From NCBI GenBank assembly GCA_038380435.1, contig JAWZYU010000058.1, positions 1,612,001 to 1,676,000 of the forward strand: a stretch of 64,000 bases of DNA, in the 5' to 3' direction. This document shows, piece by piece, positions 1 to 10,112 of this stretch. The DNA comes from Ryuthela nishihirai. Its lineage: Eukaryota; Arthropoda; Arachnida; Araneae; Heptathelidae. The position numbers and the translations under genes were made by a program. The notes under the pieces were generated by a model, which worked only from the letters and a program-made list of their open reading frames with translations, was not told the origin of the DNA and ran no database searches. Within the stretch, counting starts at the first letter, position 1. Each line of letters opens with the position of its first letter.

Positions 1-9
1 TAAAAGAAG

Positions 10-28
10 TGGTGCAGCGAACAGGGAC
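10..28 (+). promoter_or_regulatory. Putative primer binding site of the outer element
   Basis: The sequence starts with TGG, as expected for pairing with a tRNA CCA end. It contains CGAACAGGGAC, which resembles the T-arm-derived part of lysine-tRNA primer sites. It lies where the 5' LTR should end. The tRNA identity is an inference. Confidence 0.5.
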
Positions 29-282
29 TCGCCAGTATTTAACGATAGTATATATATTTGTGGATAAATTTTGTATGATTGTCAAAGATAGTAATTTTTT
101 GAGCTCAATAGTTGTATGTACTAGTTGTAGATTTAACGGCAGCTTAAGCCGAAAATTTTTGTTGAGCAAGTAGCTTAACAATTTTGTGTATTATTCAAAG
201 GTACTGAAGTTTCAGCGTAGATATTGCTGAATATTTAAGATAATTGTATGCAATGATTAGAAGTGTCCGGACACACAAGTAC

Positions 283-1239
283 TGTCGTGCCCTCAGGAAT
301 TGATCCTGCGGACACGACTTGGGCTAAAAGGTCCTTGAATATGTTTTTCTCGAAGTGTGAACAAAGACCTGGTTAGTCATCGCGGTTCCAAGAACTTACC
401 AGTTCAACTGGATGACACCAGTGTCCGGCATCGCCCCAGGAGCCAAGAACTTCCGGACCCAGAGTTCGGACCCGCCACCAAAGAGGCCGAATAGGCGGAG
501 CGATGCCCCCGACGTCCAATGGCAAGCGCCCGCGTCAGCTTACGACGCTGACCACCGCTAGAGGTCGGTGTGGAGAGAAGCGGCAATTTTGAACTGCTCA
601 AGAGTAGAGAAAGGACTTGTCTCCATGTGTTTGGACAGCGAAGACGTCTTCTTTTGGCCGGGAATCGGCAAGGCCTCGTGTGATTAGTTTAGAAGTTTTC
701 GAACTGTTTTAACTTTCTTGCTCTAGATAAACCTAGGCGATGGGCCTTCAACGGACAGTGCTGATCTTCGCAACAAAGGCTCCTGCAGCGACCACCTCAT
801 CCAACAGGTAGGGTCACCCTCATTCATAAATCTGGTATCCTTTCCACAAAGTCTGCTAACCGCCACTGTGTTCTGGGGAATAGCCCCGTACTTGGACTTT
901 AGAGCTGGTAGCTCAGCCACATGAAAAGACTTTCGCTTAAACGGTTTGGCGTCTAATTGTAAAGGCGGTCATCGCCTGAGAACTAGTAAGTTCGGCTGTA
1001 TTCCCCGAAGGGAACTCCTGGTCCTGAAGTTTAGTTTTCGCAATGTACTATAAATAAATTATGTTTAAATGGTAATATCTGACTACTCCCTGTCTTTTCC
1101 AAGATTGAGTCACGTTTGGGTTATTGCAGAGGTTTCCTTCTCGAAAGTCTGCACAAGTAACAGCACGGCCAAAATAGAACGGGAGGGAGTCAGAAAGTTA
1201 ATGACGGACCGCCCTCATAAGAAAGGGGGGTTCACGTCA
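283..1239 (+). repeat. 5' LTR of the inner gypsy element
   Basis: It matches 8994-9950 at a constant offset of 8711. It starts TG and ends CA. An overlapping TATAAATAAA at 1049-1058 offers both a TATA-like and a polyadenylation-like signal. Short minus-strand ORFs inside it look like chance. Confidence 0.95.
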
Positions 1240-1400
1240 AATTGGTGCGGTGACCACGGATTTTCGAACCTGAGTGTTATTGCGGTTAGAAAGAAAAATA
1301 CGTCAAATTAGCGCGGTGACCACGGATTAGCTTCAATTGGTTTCTGTGACCCAAGTATGTTCGAACCTGAGTTTATTGCGGCTAGAAAAAGAGTATAATT
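1235..1400 (+). repeat. Primer binding site and imperfectly repeated PBS-like modules
   Basis: The likely PBS starts at 1243 (TGGTGCGGTGACCACGG), three bases after the LTR. The block CGTCAAATTNGNGCGGTGAC recurs at 1301. A weaker version starting at 1331 contains TGGTTTCTGTGACCC. The tail motif TCGAACCTGAG occurs at 1264 and 1361. The repeats include the last LTR bases, so they may have arisen by strand-transfer errors in reverse transcription. Confidence 0.6.
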
Positions 1401-1852
1401 AGAGATTGCAAAATTATTGTGTTGAAATGTGGCAGTAGCAGAATGTGAAGAAATTAAGAATGTTAAATATTGTGATTTTAGTGACTTTAGTGATTTAAAT
1501 TGTGATTTTAGTGAGAATTGTATACTATGTTTTGAGCGAGGAATTTCAGGAGCATCTGTTAAAACAAGTGTTATATTGAAGTATAGAAAGTGATTTGAAT
1601 TAAATGTTTAGTGCTAAGAAATAAGTATAAGACTATAGCTAGGCCCAGGTGTAGAGTGTATGAAGGAAGTATTAGAGATTTCGACTAGGGACTATATCAT
1701 AATATTTTAGATAGGAGTGATTTTTTTTTCATGTGTTACTGTTAAGTTGCATTTCTGTGTGCGCCTCCATTGCACTTAGGAGGTACAAAAAACCCAACAC
1801 ACAGCACAACACGCAGCACACTATTTGCGTAGTGAGAAAACCCCCCGAAGCA

Positions 1853-2926
1853 ATGGAGAGTCAGGACGCGAGTGCGCCACCCATCCAGGAGCCGTCCCCA
1901 ACGACGGGACCTCTCCTGGCGGGGTTCATAAACTTAGTAAACCCGTACGAAGGAGATAATAGTCGCACGGCCGCAGCGTTTTTCGAACAATTAGAGGAAG
2001 TAGGGAGGATCGCACGATGGCAGCCGAGCGAGATGGCAATCATTGCCCGCTCGAAGCTGCGAGGAGCCGCTGCGGAATTCGTTAACCAATCCCCGGAATT
2101 AAGGAACGAGGAGGATTTTGCCATTTTCAAAAGGGCGGTGTTGGAAAGGTTCGATAGTGAGGCGCCATTAGCCACCCGCCTGCACGAGTTCACAAGTTGT
2201 CAGCAAGCGGCGAACGAGAGTGTCCAGGAGTATGCTGCCCGCATTCGGACCCGGGCCTATCAGTTTTTGGGACCAACGGGGAGAAACAGGGACAGCGAGG
2301 ATCAGGGAATCGGCGATCAGATGCGCCTTGCCCAGTTTTTGGCGGGCCTGGCCCCGCGGCTCAATAGGGTCGTATTGTCTCATAATCCCCGCACTTTCAA
2401 GGAGGCTTTAGCGAAAGCTACACTAGAGGAGAGCAATGAGCGTGCCTGCGGACGAACGCCAGCCATACGAGCACTCGACGAGGAAACCCCTGCTAGGAAC
2501 ACAGAGTCGAACCCTCTGCCCCAGCTACAGGATCTGTTGGCAGCCTTTCCGCTGTGCCAGATCCAGGCAGATTTGGTACGTTTAGGGGAGCGCCTTCACC
2601 AGATTGAGGGACAGCGAGAGAGGAGCCATACCAATCAGCCCCAGCAACAGCAGCACTCCTGGGCGGATCGCCGGGGTGTCACGTGCTTTGCGTGCGGCGG
2701 AGTGGGCCATTACGCCCATCAGTGTGCGTCGCCCCCTACCGTACGCCCACGTGACCCGCGATACCAAACAGGACGAAACCGGCAGCAAAATCAAGACCGA
2801 GCACCCCCACGGAGGACCCGCTGGACGAGAGGGAGTGAATTTCCTTTTACCCCCCCTCAGCAAACACGAGAACAGGGTAGAGAGGAGTTGCGGCAAACCA
2901 ACCACCATACGGCTCCTTTAAACTAG
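1853..2926 (+). CDS. gag: Gag polyprotein of the inner gypsy element
   Basis: The protein is 357 residues from the first in-frame ATG (1853); the frame is open upstream but has no ATG. The middle resembles the Retrotrans_gag domain, with residues such as FLAGLAPRL in its second half. One CCHC zinc knuckle, CX2CX4HX4C (CFACGGVGHYAHQC), lies at about 2684-2725, followed by a basic, Gln/Arg-rich tail. Gag would form the particle and bind RNA. The ORF ends TTA AAC TAG, a -1 slip site followed by the stop, and pol continues in the -1 frame. It appears intact. Confidence 0.93.
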   Translation: MESQDASAPPIQEPSPTTGPLLAGFINLVNPYEGDNSRTAAAFFEQLEEVGRIARWQPSEMAIIARSKLRGAAAEFVNQSPELRNEEDFAIFKRAVLERFDSEAPLATRLHEFTSCQQAANESVQEYAARIRTRAYQFLGPTGRNRDSEDQGIGDQMRLAQFLAGLAPRLNRVVLSHNPRTFKEALAKATLEESNERACGRTPAIRALDEETPARNTESNPLPQLQDLLAAFPLCQIQADLVRLGERLHQIEGQRERSHTNQPQQQQHSWADRRGVTCFACGGVGHYAHQCASPPTVRPRDPRYQTGRNRQQNQDRAPPRRTRWTRGSEFPFTPPQQTREQGREELRQTNHHTAPLN

Positions 2927-2956
2927 AACGGGAGGGAAGCCCCGGATGCACTTCCC
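2917..2956 (+). promoter_or_regulatory. -1 ribosomal frameshift signal between gag and pol
   Basis: The heptamer TTTAAAC (2917-2923) sits in the gag frame as T TTA AAC, directly before the TAG stop (2924-2926). Ten bases after the heptamer, GGGAAG (2934-2939) can pair with CTTCCC (2951-2956) around an 11-base loop. Pol is open in the -1 frame from 2839 onward. Heptamer, register, spacing and downstream stem fit a classical X XXY YYZ programmed frameshift. Confidence 0.8.
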
Positions 2957-4731
2957 AGAGTCCCCTCGAAGCGTCAGCCGTCCGCATTGCCCCGTGTGCC
3001 ATACTATGTAGTGATGAAAATTCACCTATTGTGTCTGGCCGCATGGAGGACACGGAGGTGTCGGCCCTCGTCGATACCGGCGCCACGGTGTCTGTCATGA
3101 ATGGCCAGTGTTTTCAGCGCTTGAGAAGCCGAATCCTGCACAAAACGGTCCCCCCACAACATAATTTGAAAACTGTAGATGGCCACCCCCTTCCAGTGAT
3201 AGGCAGATACATGGTGACCCTCACATTTGATGGAATTAGTTTTGAGCACCCCATAGTAGCCCTTGATATAGACACTCCACGATACGACATGATAATGGGA
3301 CACGATATCCTCAAGAAGCATCGATTCATCATAGATTGTCATTCAGGCACATTGCAAAGGAAGAAGGACGAGAAATTGGAACATAGGAGCACCCCCCTCA
3401 CACTGCCCGCTTACCCTGCCCAGGAGCAACCTTCACCCCCCTCCCCTACACCCACGTACATTGGGCGCATCATACAGAGGCTCTGCGTCCCTCCCCGAGC
3501 CGAGCGCATAGCCCTCATCGAGTGTTCTGCACCCCAGCTCCGAGGATGCACGATCTTAGCGCAGCCACATGAGCAGCTGAAAACCGGTTCCGTGCGCGTA
3601 GCCCGCTCGGTGAACCGCGTGGACGGTAGCGGCCGACTCAACATCCGGGTCGCCAATACCTCATCGGCCCCTATCTGGCTGAATAAAAACATGCGCATCG
3701 CCACGTTGGAAGCCCTCGACGCCGAACAAATAGAACCTCCTGGCATTCCCCGGAAGACAAGAAAATCGCCCCTGTCCCTGGAAGATTTCCAATTGGACCA
3801 TCTTTGGCCTCAAGAGAAGAGTAAACTGGGAAAATTGTTAATGAAAAATCGAGATGTTTTTGCGAGAGATGTCAGCGAATTGACCGGCACAGAGGCCGTG
3901 TACCATGAAATCCACCTCACAGACGACCGCCCCGTGAGGCAGCGGGCATACAGGGTGCCGTTCGCGCTGCAGGGCGAATTGGACCGACAAGTGGATGAGT
4001 TGTTGGAGCAAGGAATAATCAGAGAAAGCGCCTCTCCTTTTGCGTCACCCATCGTCTTAGTGAAGAAAAAAGACTCCACATACAGATTCTGTGTTGACTA
4101 CAGGGCACTAAATGCGAAAACAATCCCAGATTCGTACCCTCTCCCCCTCATAAACGAAATTATCGACCAACTAGCTCACGCCAAATATTTTAGCTCGCTG
4201 GATATGGTATCCGGTTATTGGCAGGTTCCCGTACACCCACGAGACGTGGAGAAAACTGCGTTCATCAGTAGGAAAGGGTTATTTGAATTTAACTACTTAC
4301 CATTTGGACTGAAGAACAGTCCCGCTACTTTCCAACATTTACTGGACCACGTATTAATGGGAATGCGACAGGAGCAAGTTCTCGTCTACCTCGACGACAT
4401 AATGGTGGCCTCCCAGACATTTGAACAACACACAGAACGGTTACAGAGGGTATTTGACCGCCTACGGTCCTACAAATTAAAGTTGAAGCCAGCGAAGTGC
4501 CAATTTATGAAGGAGTCCCTCACATACTTGGGACATTTGATTTCCGCAGAAGGGGTCCAGCCGGACCCGCGGAACGTCCAGGCCATTGAAGAATTTCCAC
4601 GCCCCCGTAGTGTCCGGAACGTTCGAGCCTTCTTAGGCCTAACCGGTTACTACCGGCGTTTTATTGATCGTTACGCCGATCTTACAGCCCCCTTGGTACA
4701 GTTAGTGAAGAAAGACACCCCTTTTAGATGA
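2924..4731 (+). CDS. pol: Pol N-terminal part: aspartic protease and reverse transcriptase, ending at an internal stop
   Basis: This is the -1 frame after gag, entered by frameshifting and not by a start codon of its own. The protease shows the DTGA active site at about 3073-3084. The reverse transcriptase contains FCVDYRALN, LPFGLKNSPATFQ and the catalytic YLDD at 4387-4398, in the gypsy order. The frame is closed by TGA at 4729-4731, at the RT/RNase H junction where relatives have an aromatic residue. The same frame then continues to 7017, so this looks like one nonsense change in an otherwise intact pol. Readthrough is possible but unsupported. Confidence 0.92.
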
Positions 4732-7017
4732 TCTTCAGAGGCAGAGGAAGCGTTCGAAGTACTAAAGAGGAAATTAATGACCGAGCCCCTTCTCCTGTAC
4801 CCCGACTTTGGACGGAAATTTTTCCTGTCAACCGATGCGTCGGATATTGCGGTAGCCGGCGTACTCGAGCAGGAGACGGACGACGGTTTCCGTCATCCGG
4901 TAGCTTACGCCAGTCGGAAATTGAAGCCCCCTGAAACACGCTACTCAACGATTGAGAAGGAGGCCCTTGCGATCCGTTTCGCCATTACCCATTTCAAGCA
5001 GTACCTGTATGGGCGACGATTTACAGTTGTGTCCGACCATGCCCCCCTCACATATTTGCTGAAACTCAAGGACCCCTCCAGTAGATTGGCCAAGTGGAAT
5101 CTGACGCTGCAGGATTACGATTTCGACATCATTTATCGGCCTGGGAAACACAATGTCCCCGCCGATACCCTGTCCCGTCACATCCAGGCAGTCGAGGGAA
5201 ATCCCCCTGCCCAGAGCCCCTTTGGCGATTTAGCCCATCTGAGAGACCTACAGCTGGAGGACCCCACCTTTAGAAACACCATCGAAATTTTAGAGAGTAG
5301 GACCCCCGATTCACCCGCCAGTGCCGCCGAACCATTTTATTTGAAGGAAGGTATCCTATACCATTTGGCCCCCCCGACTAGCCATAGCCCCCGCATGGAA
5401 GCAACAGAGCAGCTAGCGATCCCCGTCAGTCTGCGAGGGAAGATCTTGGAATTGTGCCACGACAACCCCTGCTCAGGCCACTTGGGAGAGTACAAAACAT
5501 TGCAAAGAGTAAGGTCTGAGTACTACTGGCCCGGCATGTATGCCGATATACGCAATTACGTCCAGACCTGTGTATCTTGTCTGCAACGGAGAGGCTACGT
5601 CGAGAAGAAGAAAGGAAACCTAGTTCGAGCCCCACTCACAAGCCGCCCCTTTCAGCGCATAGGCATGGATATTTTAGGCCCTCTCCCCATCACTCGGCAA
5701 GGAAATAGGTACATCTTAGTCATTATGGACTACTTCACCAAATGGCCAGAGGTCTACGCGCTGGCCGATCAGTCAGCAGAGTCGATTGCTAGAGCGTTTG
5801 TAGAAGATTTTATTCCCAAGCATGGAATTCCCGCTACTGTCATCAGTGATAATGGGCGCAACTTTACCGGTCGCGTGATGACCGAGGTGTTTAACCGATT
5901 AGGCATTACCAAGCAAAACACTAGCTTCTATCACCCGAGCTCCAACGGCCTCGTGGAGAAATTCAACCAGTCCATAGCATCCATCTTATCTCATCTGGTG
6001 GCCGACAAAAATGATGTGTGGGATGAGCATCTGCCATTTGTTTTGATGGCTTATCGGAGTGCCACCCACAGTTCCACCCATGAGACCCCCTATTTTCTAC
6101 TGTATGGCCGAGACGTGGCCCTGCCTTACCAGATGTGGCAGACGAAGGAGCCCCCAACCTATGCCGACACTGAGAGCTATGGTGAACAGTTAGCCAACAA
6201 GTTGAATGAAGCGTATGAGCTGGTGAAAGCGAATCTTGAAACAGCAGCTACGAATCAGGAGGAGCAGAGGAGAAAAATGGCCGTGGATAAAGGTATTCGG
6301 CCTGGTGACCTCGTGTTTTTATATAGCCCACGGGTCCCTCGCAGGAATACCAGGAAGCTCTCGAAAATGTCCACCGGGCCATGGCGAGTGCTGCAACGCC
6401 TCACCGAAGTGAATTATAAAATTGCCTTAGTCGCCAACCCTCACAAAGTGGAGACAGTCCATGTCGATCGCCTCACCAAATTGCGGAAGCGACGCCCGTA
6501 CCTGATAGGTGAGCCCTCCATCCCAGAAGATCCCACACCAAAACCCCCGACGCCCCCATCACGACCCATCGCTGAGCCGGAATCTGAGGAAGACGACTGG
6601 GAATCGAACCCCCGAGTCACACGGAATCACGTTGCAGGCCGCCCGGCGCCAGACGCGCGAGCGCGCCCTGCCACAGCGAGCTCCCAGCCACACCCGTACA
6701 ACCTTCGACCACGTGCACCAGACGGAAGAGTCGCCCCAGCCACTGCTGCTGACACACACCCGCACACCGTGGCTTGCTATGACGTCAACACATCCGGTGG
6801 ATCAGCACCCCTTCCGCCTTTGCCTCAGCGGCCGCCCCGCAGCAGACGACGCTTGAAAACACGGAATGCTGGGATACATGACGAACTCGAGGAAGTGAAG
6901 CCCGCCTCATGGGCTAATGTCGTCGCGAGGGGACGCCCTCACAATACATCGCCCCAGGACGGCAGAAATCCTCTCCCCTGGTCCGTCACTGCTCAACAGT
7001 CTCCGTCAGTACACTAA
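4732..7017 (+). CDS. pol: Pol C-terminal part: RNase H and integrase with a proline/arginine-rich tail
   Basis: This is the same frame as the upstream pol segment; the first ATG is at 4777. RNase H acidic residues are visible at 4834 (Asp), 4954/4960 (Glu) and 5035 (Asp). The integrase zinc finger has a His at 5458 and CX2C at 5569-5580. The integrase core has Asp 5668, Asp 5848 and Glu 5956, with exactly 35 residues between the last two (DD35E). A GPWRV motif (GPY/F type) follows, then about 150 residues rich in Pro and Arg, including YNLRPR. There is no chromodomain or env. The domain set is complete, but it is separated from the RT by the stop at 4729. Confidence 0.92.
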   Translation, partial: SSEAEEAFEVLKRKLMTEPLLLYPDFGRKFFLSTDASDIAVAGVLEQETDDGFRHPVAYASRKLKPPETRYSTIEKEALAIRFAITHFKQYLYGRRFTVVSDHAPLTYLLKLKDPSSRLAKWNLTLQDYDFDIIYRPGKHNVPADTLSRHIQAVEGNPPAQSPFGDLAHLRDLQLEDPTFRNTIEILESRTPDSPASAAEPFYLKEGILYHLAPPTSHSPRMEATEQLAIPVSLRGKILELCHDNPCSGHLGEYKTLQRVRSEYYWPGMYADIRNYVQTCVSCLQRRGYVEKKKGNLVRAPLTSRPFQRIGMDILGPLPITRQGNRYILVIMDYFTKWPEVYALADQSAESIARAFVEDFIPKHGIPATVISDNGRNFTGRVMTEVFNRLGITKQNTSFYHPSSNGLVEKFNQSIASILSHLVADKNDVWDEHLPFVLMAYRSATHSSTHETPYFLLYGRDVALPYQMWQTKEPPTYADTESYGEQLANKLNEAYELVKANLETAATNQEEQRRKMAVDKGIRPGDLVFLYSPRVPRRNTRKLSKMSTGPWRVLQRLTEVNYKIALVANPHKVETVHVDRLTKLRKRRPYLIGEPSIPEDPTPKPPTPPSRPIAEPESEEDDWESNPRVTRNHVAGRPAPDARARPATASSQPHPYNLRPRAPDGRVAPATAADTHPHTVACYDVNTSGGSAPLPPLPQRPPRSRRRLKTRNAGIHDELEEVKPASWANVVARGRPHNTSPQDGRNPLPWSVTAQQSPSVH

Positions 7018-7290
7018 GGCACTCGCACCCCCCCTCCCCCCCCCGGCTATCAAGCGCAGCGAAGGAGTGAAATCTGAATCATAGAACGCTCACGCGAGAA
7101 ATCACGAGAATTTCTCCCGTGCGCGGTGGCCGAGCCGGCGTGGAGATGGTGACGCTTTGGGAAACCTGGCGGGACAGCAGGTTTACGCACCCCCCCTACA
7201 CACACACACGTTCAATCAATCAATCAATCAGCCGGAAGGAACGAAGCAGCTATTTGGAACAGTGTAGACCGAGTGCAAAGCCCTCCATTT
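7018..7290 (+). other. Post-pol non-coding segment with microsatellites
   Basis: No ORF is convincing. It contains a C-run (about 7029-7043), a CA run near 7198-7211 and a TCAA run near 7213-7231. It lies where an env gene would be in envelope-bearing gypsy elements. Confidence 0.7.
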
Positions 7291-8410
7291 GAATAATAGA
7301 CTTGAGATTTGAGAAATAACTATAAATGAGTTTGCTATTGGAGATTTGAGTTTTGTTAGAAGTGTCTTGATTATCGATTTGAGTTTTTGAGCAGTAATTT
7401 TGTCACGATTAAATGAATTGATGGAGGAATAATTTTAGATGATCATTGTCAGAGTAACTTGGAAATACTTATGAATGATTTTGTTAGTAGTTTGCTAATC
7501 AGAGATTTGAGTTTTTTTGAAGTGTCTTGATTATCGATTTGAGTTTTTGAGCAGTAATTTTGTCACGAGTAAATGAATTGATGGAGAAATAATTTTAAAT
7601 GATCATTGTCAGAGTAACTTGAAAAAAAAATTATTTTGTTATCAGAGATTTGAGTTTTTGAGAAGTAATTTTGTCACGATTAAATGAATTGATGGAGAAA
7701 AATTTTAAATGATCATTGTCAGAGTAACTTGAAAAAAAATGATTTTGTTATCAGAGATTTGAGTTTTTGAGAAGTAATTTTGTTACTATTAAATGAATTT
7801 TTTTTTGAGAAGTATTTTTGTCACTATTAGATGAATTAATGGAGAGATAATTTGAGATGATCATTGTCAGAGTAACTTGGAAATACTTATGAATGATTTT
7901 GTTAGTAGTTTGCTAATCAGAGATTTGAGTTTTTTTGAAGTGTCTTGATTATCGATTTGAGTTTTTGAGCAGTAATTTTGTCACGAGTAAATGAATTGAT
8001 GGAGAAATAATTTTAAATGATCATTGTCAGAGTAACTTGAAAAAAAAATTATTTTGTTATCAGAGATTTGAGTTTTTGAGAAGTAATTTTGTCACGATTA
8101 AATGAATTGATGGAGAAAAATTTTAAATGATCATTGTCAGAGTAACTTGAAAAAAAATGATTTTGTTATCAGAGATTTGAGTTTTTGAGAAGTAATTTTG
8201 TTACTATTAAATGAATTTTTTTTTTGAGAAGTATTTTTGTCACTATTAGATGAATTAATGGAGAGATAATTTGAGATGATCATTGTCAGAGTAACTTGAA
8301 AAAAAAAAAATGATTTTGTTATCAGAGATTTGAGTTTTTGAGAGGTAATTTTGTCAGGATTAAATGAATTGATGGAGAGATAATTTTTGATGATCATTGT
8401 CAGAGTAACA
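7290..8410 (+). repeat. Higher-order tandem repeat in the 3' non-coding region of the inner element
   Basis: The anchor GATCATTGTCAGAGTAAC recurs at 7441, 7601, 7711, 7859, 8019, 8129, 8278 and 8392. Spacings of 160, 110 and 148/149 bp repeat as a set, giving two copies of a ~418-bp three-part unit plus a partial third. Each part also shares GAGATTTGAGTTTTTGAG. Related but more diverged sequence starts near 7290. Confidence 0.85.
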
Positions 8411-8993
8411 ATTAGATGATTTTGTGATTATAAGAGTAATTGTAGATGATTTTGCTATTATAGGAGTAATAGTTAGATGATTTTGTAGTATAAAGTGTTT
8501 TACTGAGAAAGGATTTTTGTTTTATTGTTGGAATTGTAACTAACTTCAGGAAGTTCTTGCTAATTAGAAGTGTAATCTGTACCATAAGATTTCTAAGTTC
8601 TATGTAACAGTGAGTCACGTGGCGGTAAGCACGAAGACAGACTGTGTGTTTGCAACTTGAGTACATGTGGAAAGCCAGATTGGTGACCCTTTTCCCTGTT
8701 TTCTCTATTTCATGTGCTGTGGAGCCTCCTGCAACCGACGCCCACCAGAGCGGCCCAGCCGGACCCCAACTGTGAATCACTGGACTTTCTTGGTGTTGTG
8801 CAACAATATGAACTGTGTGACCTCTTAGACTGTTTGCAACAGATGGACTCATGAAGGAAAGGCCAGATTCCAGATCGTGATGGGTGACCCTGGAGATCAT
8901 CTTCAACAATATAGTGCCATCTTCAGTGCAGTACGGTCAGTGACCTTTTCCCTGCCCCGCCTGTCCTCCTCTCTCGCTAAAGGGGGATAGGTG
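8411..8993 (+). other. 3' non-coding region and polypurine tract of the inner element
   Basis: No supported gene lies here. The tract AAAGGGGGATAGG (about 8980-8992) directly precedes the 3' LTR and is the likely plus-strand primer. Short repeats containing GTGACC occur between 8680 and 8950. Confidence 0.75.
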
Positions 8994-9950
8994 TGTCGTG
9001 CCCTCAGGAATTGATCCTGCGGACACGACTTGGGCTAAAAGGTCCTTGAATATGTTTTTCTCGAAGTGTGAACAAAGACCTGGTTAGTCATCGCGGTTCC
9101 AAGAACTTACCAGTTCAACTGGATGACACCAGTGTCCGGCATCGCCCCAGGAGCCAAGAACTTCCGGACCCAGAGTTCGGACCCGCCACCAAAGAGGCCG
9201 AATAGGCGGAGCGATGCCCCCGACGTCCAATGGCAAGCGCCCGCGTCAGCTTACGACGCTGACCACCGCTAGAGGTCGGTGTGGAGAGAAGCGGCAATTT
9301 TGAACTGCTCAAGAGTAGAGAAAGGACTTGTCTCCATGTGTTTGGACAGCGAAGACGTCTTCTTTTGGCCGGGAATCGGCAAGGCCTCGTGTGATTAGTT
9401 TAGAAGTTTTCGAACTGTTTTAACTTTCTTGCTCTAGATAAACCTAGGCGATGGGCCTTCAACGGACAGTGCTGATCTTCGCAACAAAGGCTCCTGCAGC
9501 GACCACCTCATCCAACAGGTAGGGTCACCCTCATTCATAAATCTGGTATCCTTTCCACAAAGTCTGCTAACCGCCACTGTGTTCTGGGGAATAGCCCCGT
9601 ACTTGGACTTTAGAGCTGGTAGCTCAGCCACATGAAAAGACTTTCGCTTAAACGGTTTGGCGTCTAATTGTAAAGGCGGTCATCGCCTGAGAACTAGTAA
9701 GTTCGGCTGTATTCCCCGAAGGGAACTCCTGGTCCTGAAGTTTATTTTTCGCAATGTACTATAAATAAATTATGTTTAAATGGTAATATCTGACTACTCC
9801 CTGTCTTTTCCAAGATTGAGTCACGTTTGGGTTATTGCAGAGGTTTCCTTCTCGAAAGTCTGCACAAGTAACAGCACGGCCAAAATAGAACGGGAGGGAG
9901 TCAGAAAGTTAATGACGGACCGCCCTCATAAGAAAGGGGGGTTCACGTCA
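8994..9950 (+). repeat. 3' LTR of the inner gypsy element
   Basis: It is almost identical to 283-1239, with one G/T difference found near 9745. It is followed by GTAC (9951-9954), matching the GTAC before the 5' LTR. Confidence 0.95.
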
Positions 9951-10112
9951 GTACGTAGGACGATAAGAAAAATTTTTTTATAAGCAAATTTATATTTTTG
10001 TAAAGCTTAGTTATAGCTTTAGTATTGTTGTATAGCAGTACCTTTGAGCGCTGCTCAAGATAAAAAAAAAAAAGGTTTTCAAAATTTCCAAAATTTCGGC
10101 AGACCGCTAAAC

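Larger units (their letters stand above)
283..9950 (+). mobile_element. Young, env-less Ty3/gypsy LTR retrotransposon
   Basis: Two 957-bp direct repeats (283-1239 and 8994-9950) begin TGTCGTG and end GTCA. Both sides are flanked by GTAC (279-282 and 9951-9954), a 4-bp target duplication. A primer-binding-like site follows the 5' LTR and a purine tract (AAAGGGGGATAGG) precedes the 3' LTR. The interior encodes Gag and a protease-RT-RNase H-integrase Pol in the gypsy order. An env gene is absent; about 2 kb of repeat-rich non-coding DNA takes its place. The only LTR difference found by eye is near 1034/9745, which implies a recent insertion. Confidence 0.95.

Noticed and set aside
7018..8993. 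An env gene in the inner gypsy element
   Set aside because: No long ORF, signal peptide or membrane segment is present; the region is repeats and short chance ORFs.
283..9950. Short minus-strand ORFs (65 aa) identical in both LTRs
   Set aside because: They repeat only because the LTRs repeat. They lack any domain and lie antisense to the element.
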